A stretch of DNA of 64,000 bases. It comes from Ruminococcaceae bacterium AM07-15 (GTDB taxonomy: Bacteria > Bacillota > Clostridia > Oscillospirales > Butyricicoccaceae). Each line of letters opens with the position of its first letter. Position 1 is the first letter of the stretch. Position numbers and translations under genes: made by a program. The DNA lies in contig QUDE01000016.1 in the NCBI GenBank assembly GCA_003477405.1, positions 1 through 64,000 on the forward strand. Reading direction: 5' to 3'. Shown piece by piece: positions 1 to 7,271 of the stretch. A model generated the notes under the pieces. It was given only the letters and a program-made list of their open reading frames with translations. It was not told the DNA's origin and made no database searches.

Positions 1-83
1 TCCTATTCGCTCTTCTTTTTTCTATTTGTCACACATCATTGTAACACCTACAGCCCGGACACCGGGCCGGAGGCACTCCGCTA

Positions 84-112
84 TGGACAAAGGGGAAGCG
101 GTGTGATACAAT
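84..112 (+). promoter_or_regulatory. Sigma-A promoter of the stalk-domain gene
   Basis: TGGACA at 84-89 and TACAAT at 107-112 are separated by 17 bp. A palindrome of the CGGAG-GCA-CTCCG type ends just upstream, as at most promoters in this window. Confidence 0.6.
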
Positions 113-202
113 GATGGTAACTTCTGGCGCATCTTTTGTCTGCCTATTCCAGCAGGGGAACGGTGCGGCAGGGAAAAAGAAACAGATTGGGAGGAATGTA
201 AC

Positions 203-883
203 ATGAAAAAGGCAGCTGCGGGTTATGTGGCCGGTTTCCTCAGTGCCGCTGTGGTGTTCGGCGGGGTGGCCTATGCCACGGTGGGGACCAAAACCATCGA
301 AGCGGTGTACAGCAACATCAAGGTCTATAAGGACAATGTGCTCTGTGAGCTGAAAGACGCAAACGGCACCACCATTGAGCCCTTCATCTACAATGGCACC
401 ACTTATCTGCCGGTGCGTGGCGCAGCCAACCTGGCCGATATGCAGGTGACCTGGGACGGCAATAGCAAGAGCGTCTATCTCTGGGACGAGATGGTGCCCG
501 AAGGAACTTCCTTTATGGAAGTCTGCCCGCCGTATGATGAAAATCTTGTGAACACTTATCTGGCATCCAAGGGCCAGAGTTTCGAAATGGCTGGGGAAAA
601 ATACAGCAATGGAATGACGCTCTACGGGAGTGGATATGCGTTTTTCAATTTGAATAGCAAGTACCAGACCATCGAATGCACTATTGGCCATACTACCAAT
701 GAGCAAAGAGAAAAGACGGTTTCCTTTATTGTGGATGGCAAGGTGGTTCAGGAGGTCACTCTGGAACCGGAATGCCTGCCCCAAAAGGTGTCCATCCCTG
801 TCCAGTATGGCTTGCAGTTGAAAATTGTGGCAAATAATACAAACTATGGTAGGATCGGCATCGGCAACATGACAGTGAGATAA
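203..883 (+). CDS. Secreted stalk-domain protein (copper amine oxidase N-terminal-like) with a C-terminal carbohydrate-binding-like domain
   Basis: A 226-aa exported protein, probably held at the cell surface. Residues 1-27 form a signal peptide or membrane anchor (KK followed by a long hydrophobic stretch). Residues about 28-98 carry the stalk-domain pattern (YNGTTYLPVRGAANL) found in the copper-amine-oxidase N-terminal-like family, which is structural rather than enzymatic. Residues about 120-226 are beta-rich and resemble NPCBM-type carbohydrate-binding modules, a weaker call. The start follows GGGAGGAATGTAAC. The gene stands alone between its own promoter and a strong terminator. The stalk domain is a firm call; the ligand is unknown. 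Confidence 0.75.
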   Translation: MKKAAAGYVAGFLSAAVVFGGVAYATVGTKTIEAVYSNIKVYKDNVLCELKDANGTTIEPFIYNGTTYLPVRGAANLADMQVTWDGNSKSVYLWDEMVPEGTSFMEVCPPYDENLVNTYLASKGQSFEMAGEKYSNGMTLYGSGYAFFNLNSKYQTIECTIGHTTNEQREKTVSFIVDGKVVQEVTLEPECLPQKVSIPVQYGLQLKIVANNTNYGRIGIGNMTVR

Positions 884-890
884 GCAATCA

Positions 891-918
891 AAAAAACCTC
901 CCGAAAGGGAGGTTTTTT
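891..918 (+). terminator. Intrinsic terminator after the stalk-domain gene
   Basis: The stem AAAAAACCTCCC / GGGAGGTTTTTT has a GAAA loop. It is U-rich on both strands, so it can act in both directions. Confidence 0.85.
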
Positions 919-1131
919 GTCCCGTGTCGGGACGGCCAAAACTCTCCCAGGCGGGGATGCGCTGCGGGCCTGGATGGTTCAGGGCTGGCGGGCCAGCCCT
1001 GGAAGGGGCTACGGTGCAGTCCTGGGTGGCGAGCCGCCACGGCCATGCTCTCTTTGGTCCGGTAGCCGGACAGCCGTCACTCTCTTTGCCCCATTGCACA
1101 CAACCGGCCCTGGTTCAGTGAGTTACACAGT
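919..1131. repeat. Composite intergenic repeat: PAL15, element B variant, PAL15, element A
   Basis: The gap starts with the 15-bp palindrome GTCCCGTGTCGGGAC (919-933). Element B follows (about 934-1028), with its central hairpin replaced by an AGGGCTGGC/GCCAGCCCT stem. A GTGGCG-AGC-CGCCAC palindrome, a GTCCGG-TAG-CCGGAC palindrome and part of element A complete it. No gene is seen here. Confidence 0.75.
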
Positions 1132-1160
1132 AAAAAAGCCGCCCGAAGGGGCGGCTTTTT
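1132..1160. terminator. Bidirectional terminator
   Basis: AAAAAAGCCGCCC / GGGGCGGCTTTTT with a GAA loop. It lies just beyond the stop codon of the minus-strand gene at 1172-1702 and probably serves it. Confidence 0.8.
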
Positions 1161-1171
1161 GTGTGCTTGCG

Positions 1172-1702
1172 TTATGCTTCGATGTATTCGCCGTACTCGA
1201 AATACCACTGGACGGCGCCGGGGTAATCCTGGATCAACTGCCGCATCTGCCGGAAGGCATCGGCATCCGGGACTTCGCACACCCACTGGCGGGTATCTTC
1301 CCCTTCACCCTGGGTGATCAGGCAGCGGGGGGCGGGGGAGGTGTCCTGGGAAAACAGGGTGACCAGGTACCGGCCGTCCCCGGTTTCCAGCCAGATGCCA
1401 TCGGACTGGCCGAAGGGAACAGCGGCCGGGTTATCGCCATCCTCCCAGGTGGGTTTCAGGCTTTGGAGGAACTGGGTGACCGTCTTTGTGTCCTCCGGGG
1501 CCAGGGGGATCTTACCCAGCCGCTCGCCTTTGTCTGCGTCCCGTTCATAGCAGGAGGCATTGACCAGATAATACTCCCCATCTTTTGGCGTGGGGACGCT
1601 CCTGTCCTGCTGCCACCAGCGGTACTGAACGGCAGTGACGGCCCCCAGCACCACTACCGTGAGCAGGGCGAAAATGATCCATTTCCGTTTCATCCGTTTC
1701 AT
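1172..1702 (-). CDS. Membrane-anchored extracytoplasmic protein of unknown function
   Basis: A 176-aa protein with a basic start (MKRMKRKW), one N-terminal membrane segment at about residues 9-27, and a soluble extracellular remainder. There is no lipobox cysteine, so it is an anchored rather than a lipid-modified protein. The start follows an AAAGGGGG ribosome site; a second in-frame ATG three codons later is also possible. It has its own promoter (1732-1760) and terminator. I do not recognise a family. The domain contains many acidic and tryptophan residues, and the gene has no obvious partner nearby. Confidence 0.6.
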   Translation of the reverse strand: MKRMKRKWIIFALLTVVVLGAVTAVQYRWWQQDRSVPTPKDGEYYLVNASCYERDADKGERLGKIPLAPEDTKTVTQFLQSLKPTWEDGDNPAAVPFGQSDGIWLETGDGRYLVTLFSQDTSPAPRCLITQGEGEDTRQWVCEVPDADAFRQMRQLIQDYPGAVQWYFEYGEYIEA

Positions 1703-1731
1703 AGGGAGTCCCCCTTTCTTTTTATGAGTTT

Positions 1732-1760
1732 AGTATACTATAACCCAGTGAAACCGTCAA
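1732..1760 (-). promoter_or_regulatory. Sigma-A promoter for the minus-strand gene at 1172-1702
   Basis: On the minus strand, TTGACG (1755-1760) and TATACT (1732-1737) are 17 bp apart. A GGAG-GCA-CTCC palindrome lies directly upstream. Confidence 0.75.
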
Positions 1761-1897
1761 GCGGAGTGCCTCCGGTCCGGTGTCCGGACGGGTCCGGTAG
1801 CCGGACAGCCGTAACTTTCTTTGCCGGATTGCATACAACGGGCTTTCATTCGTTTGCCCAGTGCGGGAGCACAGTATGCCAGCGGAGGCACTCCGCC
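1760..1897. repeat. Composite intergenic repeat between two divergent promoters
   Basis: Several palindromes (GCGGAG-TGC-CTCCGG, GTCCGG-TGT-CCGGAC, GTCCGG-TAG-CCGGAC) are followed by an inverted element A and GCGGAG-GCA-CTCCGC at 1882-1896. Each end of the composite is a palindrome touching a -35 box. Confidence 0.75.
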
Positions 1898-1926
1898 TTG
1901 CAGGAAGGCGGGGAATATGGTATGCT
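1898..1926 (+). promoter_or_regulatory. Sigma-A promoter of the YczE-like gene
   Basis: TTGCAG at 1898-1903 and TATGCT at 1921-1926, spacer 17 bp. The palindrome GCGGAGGCACTCCGC (1882-1896) ends one base before the -35 box. Confidence 0.65.
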
Positions 1927-1961
1927 GGGGAGAGTAAACCACAAAGAAAAGGGGAAAAACA

Positions 1962-2636
1962 ATGGGAAGATGGAAGGATTTAGGGAAACGGTTTGTCATC
2001 CTGTTCGTGGGATTTTTCCTGCTGGCGCTGGCCAGCGTCTTTATGAAACAGGCCAACATCGGCCTGGGGCCTTGGGATGCCCTCCACGATGGCATCTCCC
2101 GCCAGACGCCCCTCACCTATGGCCAGGCCTCCATGGCCGTGGGCCTTCTGATCGTGGTGGTGGATTTCCTTTGCAAAGAACGGCTGGGCTTCGGCACGCT
2201 GCTGAATATCTTCGTCATCGGCCTGCTCATTGACCTGGTGCTGGAAGCGGGACTGATCCCCAAAATGAGCGGCGCATTCCTGCCGGGGCTCCTGTATGGC
2301 TTCTGCGGTATGGTGCTGATGGCTCTGGGCATCTGGCTCTATATCGGCGCCGCCATGGGCGCCGGGCCCCGGGACAGCCTGATGGTCATCCTCACCCGCC
2401 GCACCGGAAAACCGGTGGGCCTGTGCCGGGCCACCGTGGAAGGGGTGGCGTTGGTGCTGGGCTTCCTCCTGGGCGGCCAGGTGGGGCTGGGTACGGTGGT
2501 ATTCACCCTGCTGGGCGGGCCTGTGATGCAGGTGGTCTTCCGGCTGGTGCATTTCGATGTGAAGGCGGTACACCACGATACCTTTAAAGATACCCTGCGC
2601 CAGTGCATCCCGGAAAAGGGTGCCGTAAGCCGGTAA
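1962..2636 (+). CDS. YczE/YyaS/YitT-family integral membrane protein
   Basis: A 224-aa polytopic inner-membrane protein with about five to six hydrophobic segments and a short cytoplasmic tail. The N-terminal pattern (FMKQANIGLGPWDALHDGIS) and the glycine-rich GAAMGAGPRDSLMV repeat of it in the second half are typical of the YczE/YitT group, whose members have two related halves. No biochemical function is established for this branch. The start follows AAAGGGGAAAAACA. It converges on the next gene with only 41 bp between the stops. Confidence 0.7.
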   Translation: MGRWKDLGKRFVILFVGFFLLALASVFMKQANIGLGPWDALHDGISRQTPLTYGQASMAVGLLIVVVDFLCKERLGFGTLLNIFVIGLLIDLVLEAGLIPKMSGAFLPGLLYGFCGMVLMALGIWLYIGAAMGAGPRDSLMVILTRRTGKPVGLCRATVEGVALVLGFLLGGQVGLGTVVFTLLGGPVMQVVFRLVHFDVKAVHHDTFKDTLRQCIPEKGAVSR

Positions 2637-2677
2637 AAAGAGCCAGAATGGCTCCGCTTAGGCGGCGGGGGAAATGT

Positions 2678-3391
2678 TTAGTCCTGGTCTTTAGAGGCAG
2701 GCTGGGCGGGAACCGGCCGCAGGAAAGCCCACAGGCCGATGCTTGCGGCAGGATAGAGGAAGAGGGAATAATTGGCCCGGTAGCCATAGACATTCCGGCG
2801 GTCCCAGTCGGTATCCAGATCCAAGGAGCCGTCCCGTCGGTAACGCAGGGAGCCGTCCTCATTGTAGGTATAGTGGATATCTGTGATGAAATTTTCATGG
2901 CCAATCACGCTCCAGATCTGGCTGTTCACCAGGATCTGGAATGCAAAGACCAGGTTGATCAGCAGGCTGAGCACGATCCCGGCGGCCAGCTTGCTCCGCA
3001 CCTGGGGGGTATGGCATTCCGGCGTCTTCCGATAGACCTTTCCGTATTTTACATTGAGGGAGAGAGAATAAATGAGTAGCAGAAGGAAGAGCAGGTCAAA
3101 CTGCTTTGCTAGGAAAATTTGCACGGCAAGGGCCAATAGAATGGCGATGGGAAAAGACGCCGTAAGAATCTCCTTGTAAGGCATATTTTTCTCCCCATGC
3201 CGGATGGAATGGGACACGATGAAAAAAGCCGCCGTCAACAGAAGAGCAATGAGGTGGAGCAGCAGAAAAGAGGGAAGCTTTGCCGGGAGAGAGCGCGCCA
3301 TGGCGGGAAAAAGGAGCGCAATGTCCGTTCCTCCGCCCTGTATGATGAGCTTGGCAGCACTAGACAGAAGGCGGATCAGATAGACCAACAC
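2678..3391 (-). CDS. Hypothetical polytopic membrane protein
   Basis: A 237-aa protein if translation begins at the GTG at 3391, although no good ribosome site precedes it. A start closer to the in-frame Met near residue 30 is possible. I see about five hydrophobic segments (roughly residues 40-60, 80-98, 100-115, 135-155 and 210-225). A hydrophilic loop rich in Tyr, Asp and Arg (about residues 165-205) contains the internal repeat YNEDGSLRYRRDGSLDLD. No family is recognised. A sigma-A promoter lies about 100 bp upstream. Confidence 0.5.
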   Translation of the reverse strand: MLVYLIRLLSSAAKLIIQGGGTDIALLFPAMARSLPAKLPSFLLLHLIALLLTAAFFIVSHSIRHGEKNMPYKEILTASFPIAILLALAVQIFLAKQFDLLFLLLLIYSLSLNVKYGKVYRKTPECHTPQVRSKLAAGIVLSLLINLVFAFQILVNSQIWSVIGHENFITDIHYTYNEDGSLRYRRDGSLDLDTDWDRRNVYGYRANYSLFLYPAASIGLWAFLRPVPAQPASKDQD

Positions 3392-3487
3392 AATGAGAAA
3401 CCAAAATGATTTTTTTCTTGCAGATAGCCATTCCCCATTTCATAGGGATCACGATCCTTTCATGAAGAATTGTTAATTTCTATAAAA

Positions 3488-3516
3488 AGGATACCATAGG
3501 CTGATAAAAACATCAA
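3488..3516 (-). promoter_or_regulatory. Sigma-A promoter for the minus-strand membrane protein
   Basis: On the minus strand, TTGATG (3511-3516) and TATCCT (3488-3493), spacer 17 bp. It lies just downstream of the array of GTCCGG palindromes. Confidence 0.55.
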
Positions 3517-3900
3517 GCCGGTCCGGAGCCCGGTCCGGTGTCCGGACGGGTCCGGTAGCCGGACGGGTCCGGTAGCCGGACGGGTCCGGAGCCCGGTCCG
3601 GTGTCCGGACGGCCAGGCGGTGCTGCCGCACCCGATCATGCAACTGGCCCTGGTTCTGTTGCCTAGTGCGGGAGCACAGGTTGGCCGTGGCGGCTCGCCA
3701 CCAATCCCCCCGGCGGCGCAAGCCGCCACCCCCCTTTGCACAAGGGGGCTTCTTTGCCGGATCACACACAACCAGCCTTTTCTGCGGCATGGGGCCAGGA
3801 CTGCACCCTGGCCCCTTCCGGGGTTGGCTTGCCAGCCCCGGAGCAATAAAACGAACAACGCATGATGCCGGAGACAGGAACGGGTGCAGCGTCACGCTGC
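3517..3900. repeat. Palindrome array and composite repeat upstream of the FtsW operon
   Basis: At 3521-3610 six palindromes of the TCCGG-nnn-CCGGA type lie end to end, with a longer direct repeat at 3521 and 3584. Then come element A (about 3615-3695), GTGGCG-GCT-CGCCAC, element C (about 3702-3749, slot hairpin GGCGGC-GCAA-GCCGCC), element B in reverse orientation with a GGGGTTGGC/GCCAGCCCC hairpin (about 3780-3870), and GCAGCGTCACGCTGC at 3886-3900. No gene is seen. Confidence 0.75.
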
Positions 3901-3916
3901 CTAGGAGATAGTATTT

Positions 3917-5680
3917 ATGGATCAGATCAATTTGCTTTTTGAGCCACTGTTCAATTTTCTGGAAAGCGTCCCCCAGGCGGGGCCGTGGTACACCAATACC
4001 ATCCGCTTCGTCATGCCCTTTCTGGCCCTGGGAGTGCTCATCGATGTGCTCCGCTCTCTGCTGCGGGTGGAAAACCCGGCGGAGACCTGGGGCTACCTGG
4101 AGACCCCCGAAGGGGAACAGCTGCCCATCACCCATTGGGAAAACACCCTGGGCCGGGCTCCTTCCTCCGATGTGGTGCTTTCTTATCCCAGCGTGTCCCG
4201 CACCCACGCCGGCCTGATCCGGGACGATGAAGGGGAGTGGACCATCACCGACCTGGGCAGCAAAGGCGGTACCTTGGTCAACGGGGAAGAGGTGGAGGGC
4301 AAAACCCCCATCCATCCGGGGGATACCCTGGAACTGGGCGGCGTGGAACTGCTCTTCCTGCCGGTGCCCCACGAGGAAAAACAGCGGGAAATCGCCAAGC
4401 GGCGGAAGAAAAGCCGCCCGGTGCCTCCCTGGGGCTCGTTGGTGATCCTCACCCTCTTCCAGCTCCTCACCGTCATCCAGTTCGCCGTGGCCGAGGGAAG
4501 AGAGTGGAACCCCCAGATCCCCCTGGCCTTCTTCGGATTGACCTGCACCATGTGGTGCTATGTGTTCGCCTTGCGGGCCATGCGCCGGGTGGGCTTTGAA
4601 ATGGAGATCATCGTCTTTTTCCTGTGTACCCTCAACCTGGCGGTGACGGCTTCCTCGGTCCCCAGCAAAATGCTGAAGGAATTCTTCATGATCCTTGCAG
4701 GCCTGGTGGTCTTTCTGGCCCTGGGCTGGTATCTGCGGGATCTGCGGCGGGCATCTCGCCTGCGCTACCTGATGGGGGCCGGAGCCGTGGTGCTCTTTCT
4801 CATCAACCTGGCCATCGCCGGGGTGAGCCACGGCGCCCGCAACTGGGTGGAGATCTTCGGCATCCGTTTCCAGCCCTCAGAACTGATTAAAGTGGCCTAT
4901 GTCTATGCCGGGGCCGCTACTTTGGATAAGCTCTTTACCAAGCGGAACCTTTATGGCTTCATCCTGTTCACCGGCTTCTGCCTGGGGTGCCTGGCCATTA
5001 TGAAGGACTTCGGCACCGCAGCCATCTTCTTCATCACCTTTCTGGTCATCGCCTTCCTCCGCTCGGGGGATTTCGCCACATTGTCCCTCATCACCGGCGG
5101 CGCCGCCTTTGCGGGCATGATGGTGCTGCGGTTCAAGCCCTATATCGCCGAACGCTTTGCCGTGTGGGGCCATGTGTGGGAACAGGCCAGCGGCAAGGGC
5201 TTCCAGCAGACCCGCACCATGTGCGCCGCCGCTTCCGGGGGTCTCGTGGGCGTGGGCGCCGGAAAGGGCTGGCTGGAAGGGGTTTTTGCCGCCAATACCG
5301 ACCTGGTGTTCGGGATGCTGTGCGAAGAATGGGGGCTGATCATCGCCCTTTTGTCGGTGGTGAGCATTGTCACGCTGGCGGTCTTCGCCGTGCGGTGCAC
5401 CAAGGCCGGGCGGTCTACCTTCTATACCATCGCCGCCTGCGCCGCCACATCCCTGCTGGTGTTCCAGAGCATCCTCAATATCTTCGGCTCGGTGGATCTG
5501 CTGCCCCTCACCGGCGTCACCCTGCCGTTCGTCTCCTATGGCGGTTCCAGCATGGTCAGCTCCTGGGGGCTGCTGGCCTTCCTCAAGGCCGCCGACACCC
5601 GTCAGAATGCCAGCTTCGCCATCAAGCTGGAAAAAAGGCGCAAAAGAAAGGAACGGTCTGATTATTATGAAGAAGATTGA
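3917..5680 (+). CDS. FHA domain fused to an FtsW/RodA/SpoVE-type glycan polymerase
   Basis: A 587-aa membrane protein predicted to polymerise lipid II into glycan strands (SEDS family). After one membrane segment (about residues 24-48), residues about 68-140 form an FHA phosphothreonine-binding domain (LGR, SRTHA, DLGSKGGTLVNG). The SEDS core follows from about residue 165 with roughly ten membrane segments, including GARNWVEIFGIRFQPSELIK and, near residue 531, LPFVSYGGSSM. The downstream transpeptidase gene overlaps by 14 bp, which gives the usual SEDS-PBP pair. The FHA domain suggests activity controlled by a Ser/Thr kinase. FtsW, RodA and SpoVE cannot be told apart here; SEDS identity is firm. 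Confidence 0.9.
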   Translation: MDQINLLFEPLFNFLESVPQAGPWYTNTIRFVMPFLALGVLIDVLRSLLRVENPAETWGYLETPEGEQLPITHWENTLGRAPSSDVVLSYPSVSRTHAGLIRDDEGEWTITDLGSKGGTLVNGEEVEGKTPIHPGDTLELGGVELLFLPVPHEEKQREIAKRRKKSRPVPPWGSLVILTLFQLLTVIQFAVAEGREWNPQIPLAFFGLTCTMWCYVFALRAMRRVGFEMEIIVFFLCTLNLAVTASSVPSKMLKEFFMILAGLVVFLALGWYLRDLRRASRLRYLMGAGAVVLFLINLAIAGVSHGARNWVEIFGIRFQPSELIKVAYVYAGAATLDKLFTKRNLYGFILFTGFCLGCLAIMKDFGTAAIFFITFLVIAFLRSGDFATLSLITGGAAFAGMMVLRFKPYIAERFAVWGHVWEQASGKGFQQTRTMCAAASGGLVGVGAGKGWLEGVFAANTDLVFGMLCEEWGLIIALLSVVSIVTLAVFAVRCTKAGRSTFYTIAACAATSLLVFQSILNIFGSVDLLPLTGVTLPFVSYGGSSMVSSWGLLAFLKAADTRQNASFAIKLEKRRKRKERSDYYEED

Positions 5681-7013
5681 AAAACGGGCCCTCCTTTGCC
5701 TGCTTCTGTCCGGGGCCCTGGTGCTGGGACTGTGCATCTTTTCGGTGCGGTTTTTCGTCTACGGCAGTCAGTGGGCCTCCTTTTCGGCAAACCAGCATCT
5801 CTATGCCGGAGGCGGCCTGAGCCGTGGGGCGGTGCTGGACCGGAGCGGCGTGGTGCTCACCGAGACAAAGGACGGCAAACGGCAGTACAACGAAGACAAA
5901 AGCGTGCGCATGGCCACCCTCCACGCCGTGGGGGATTCTCAGGGGCGCATCGGCACCGGCGTCCAGACCCGGCTGGCGGGCAAGCTCAGCGGCTATAACC
6001 CGGTTACCGGCGTCAGCGTCACCGGAGGGACCGACATCACCCTCACCCTGGATTCCCAGCTTTGCGCCACGGCCTATGAAGCACTGAACGGGGCCAAGGG
6101 CACCGTGGGGGTCTATAACTACAAAACCGGGGAGATCCTCTGCATGGTGTCCACCCCCACCTATGACCCTCAGAATCCCCCGGAGATCAGCGATGACGAT
6201 CCGGCCTATGAAGGGGTGTATCTCAACCGGTTCCTGTCGGCCAGCGTGGTGCCCGGCTCCATTTTCAAAACGGTGACCACCGCCGCCGCCATCCAGAACA
6301 TGGACGATCTGATGGACCGCACCTTCCATTGCGACGGGGAAACGGTCATCGGCGGGGCCAAGATCACCTGCCCCAAGGCCCACGGCGATCTGACCATCGG
6401 GGAGGCCTTCACCGTCTCCTGCAACTGCGTCTATGGTCAGCTGGCTTCCGAGCTGGGGGCCGATACCATGGAGGAAGTCACCGAAAAGGCCGGGCTGATG
6501 GATTCCATTTCGGTCAGCGGCATCGACACCGCCAAGGGCTCCTTTGATTTTGACGGAAGCGACAAGGGGAGCCTGGCCTGGGCGGGCATCGGCCAGGACG
6601 AGGACCTTCTGAACCCCTGCGCCATGATGACCTTCATGGGCGCGGTGGCAAACGGCGGCAAGGCCGCGCTGCCTCAGCTGGTGCTGGACGGCGGCGGACT
6701 GCTGGACGCTCTGGGCAATAAGCAGACCGGGGAGCTGATCGCAAAGAACACCGCCGCCATCCTTTCTTCCATGATGCGGGACAATGTGCTCAATAACTAC
6801 GGCGAGGGAAAACTGGAAGGCCTGGGCCTGTGCGCCAAGTCGGGCACCGCCCAGGTGGGCGGGGACAAAACCCCCAATGCCTGGTTCACCGGTTTTCTCC
6901 AGAGCGAAGAGAATCCCCTGGCCTTCATCGTGCTGGTGGAAAACGGGGGAAGCGGCAGTCAGGTGGCGGGAAAGGTGGCCAAACAGGTGCTGGCCGCCGC
7001 TGTGGGACGGTAA
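5667..7013 (+). CDS. Class B penicillin-binding protein (transpeptidase) partner of the FHA-SEDS protein
   Basis: A 448-aa enzyme that cross-links peptidoglycan on the outer face of the membrane. The chosen ATG overlaps the end of the SEDS gene; an upstream open frame exists but lies inside that gene. Residues about 9-31 form the membrane anchor. A short N-terminal pedestal (GGLSRGAVLDRSGVVL) precedes the catalytic domain, with SIFK (Ser198), SCN (Ser251) and KSGT (Lys391) in the right order and spacing. The lack of a long dimerisation domain and the FtsW/FHA neighbour recall the actinobacterial PbpA operon. It is probably translationally coupled to the SEDS gene. Confidence 0.9.
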   Translation: MKKIEKRALLCLLLSGALVLGLCIFSVRFFVYGSQWASFSANQHLYAGGGLSRGAVLDRSGVVLTETKDGKRQYNEDKSVRMATLHAVGDSQGRIGTGVQTRLAGKLSGYNPVTGVSVTGGTDITLTLDSQLCATAYEALNGAKGTVGVYNYKTGEILCMVSTPTYDPQNPPEISDDDPAYEGVYLNRFLSASVVPGSIFKTVTTAAAIQNMDDLMDRTFHCDGETVIGGAKITCPKAHGDLTIGEAFTVSCNCVYGQLASELGADTMEEVTEKAGLMDSISVSGIDTAKGSFDFDGSDKGSLAWAGIGQDEDLLNPCAMMTFMGAVANGGKAALPQLVLDGGGLLDALGNKQTGELIAKNTAAILSSMMRDNVLNNYGEGKLEGLGLCAKSGTAQVGGDKTPNAWFTGFLQSEENPLAFIVLVENGGSGSQVAGKVAKQVLAAAVGR

Positions 7014-7195
7014 GCGGGGTGCCCCCGCAGGCAAATATTCTTTGGCGGGGTGACCCCGCAGGCAGACCCTTGCAAAACCCCTTGAAGCGGCTTTTGCCAC
7101 TTTTCGACACGCTCAGCTCCGGGAAGCAGTTTCCCGAAGCTTTTTCTTTTTCCGGGGAAGGGGCCGTATAGGAAAAAATCGGCCCGGAATGGAGG
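7014..7195. repeat. Element E copy and leader before the surface-protein gene
   Basis: After the PBP stop come two GCGGGG-TG(A/C)-CCCCGC palindromes and an element E block (CTTGCAA, CCCCTTGAAGCGG, TTTTGCC) that recurs after the gene at 7272-9908. It is followed by a GCTTCGGGAAA/TTTCCCGAAGC-like hairpin before a T-rich run (about 7115-7152), possibly a terminator. Confidence 0.55.
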
Positions 7196-7225
7196 TTGAC
7201 AGGGGGGAGAAAGGGAGGATATCAT
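7196..7225 (+). promoter_or_regulatory. Sigma-A promoter of the LRR/SLH gene
   Basis: TTGACA at 7196-7201 and TATCAT at 7220-7225, spacer 18 bp. Confidence 0.6.
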
Positions 7226-7271
7226 AAAAAGATAGAAGGAATGGAATGGAGAAACGAAGGAGGTAGACCAG

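Noticed and set aside
3460..3858. Open frames inside repeat composites (here and at 16.0, 32.1, 43.5, 52.6 and 60.0 kb)
   Set aside because: The same peptides recur at unrelated loci because they are translations of elements A-C. None has a consistent start or a protein-like composition.
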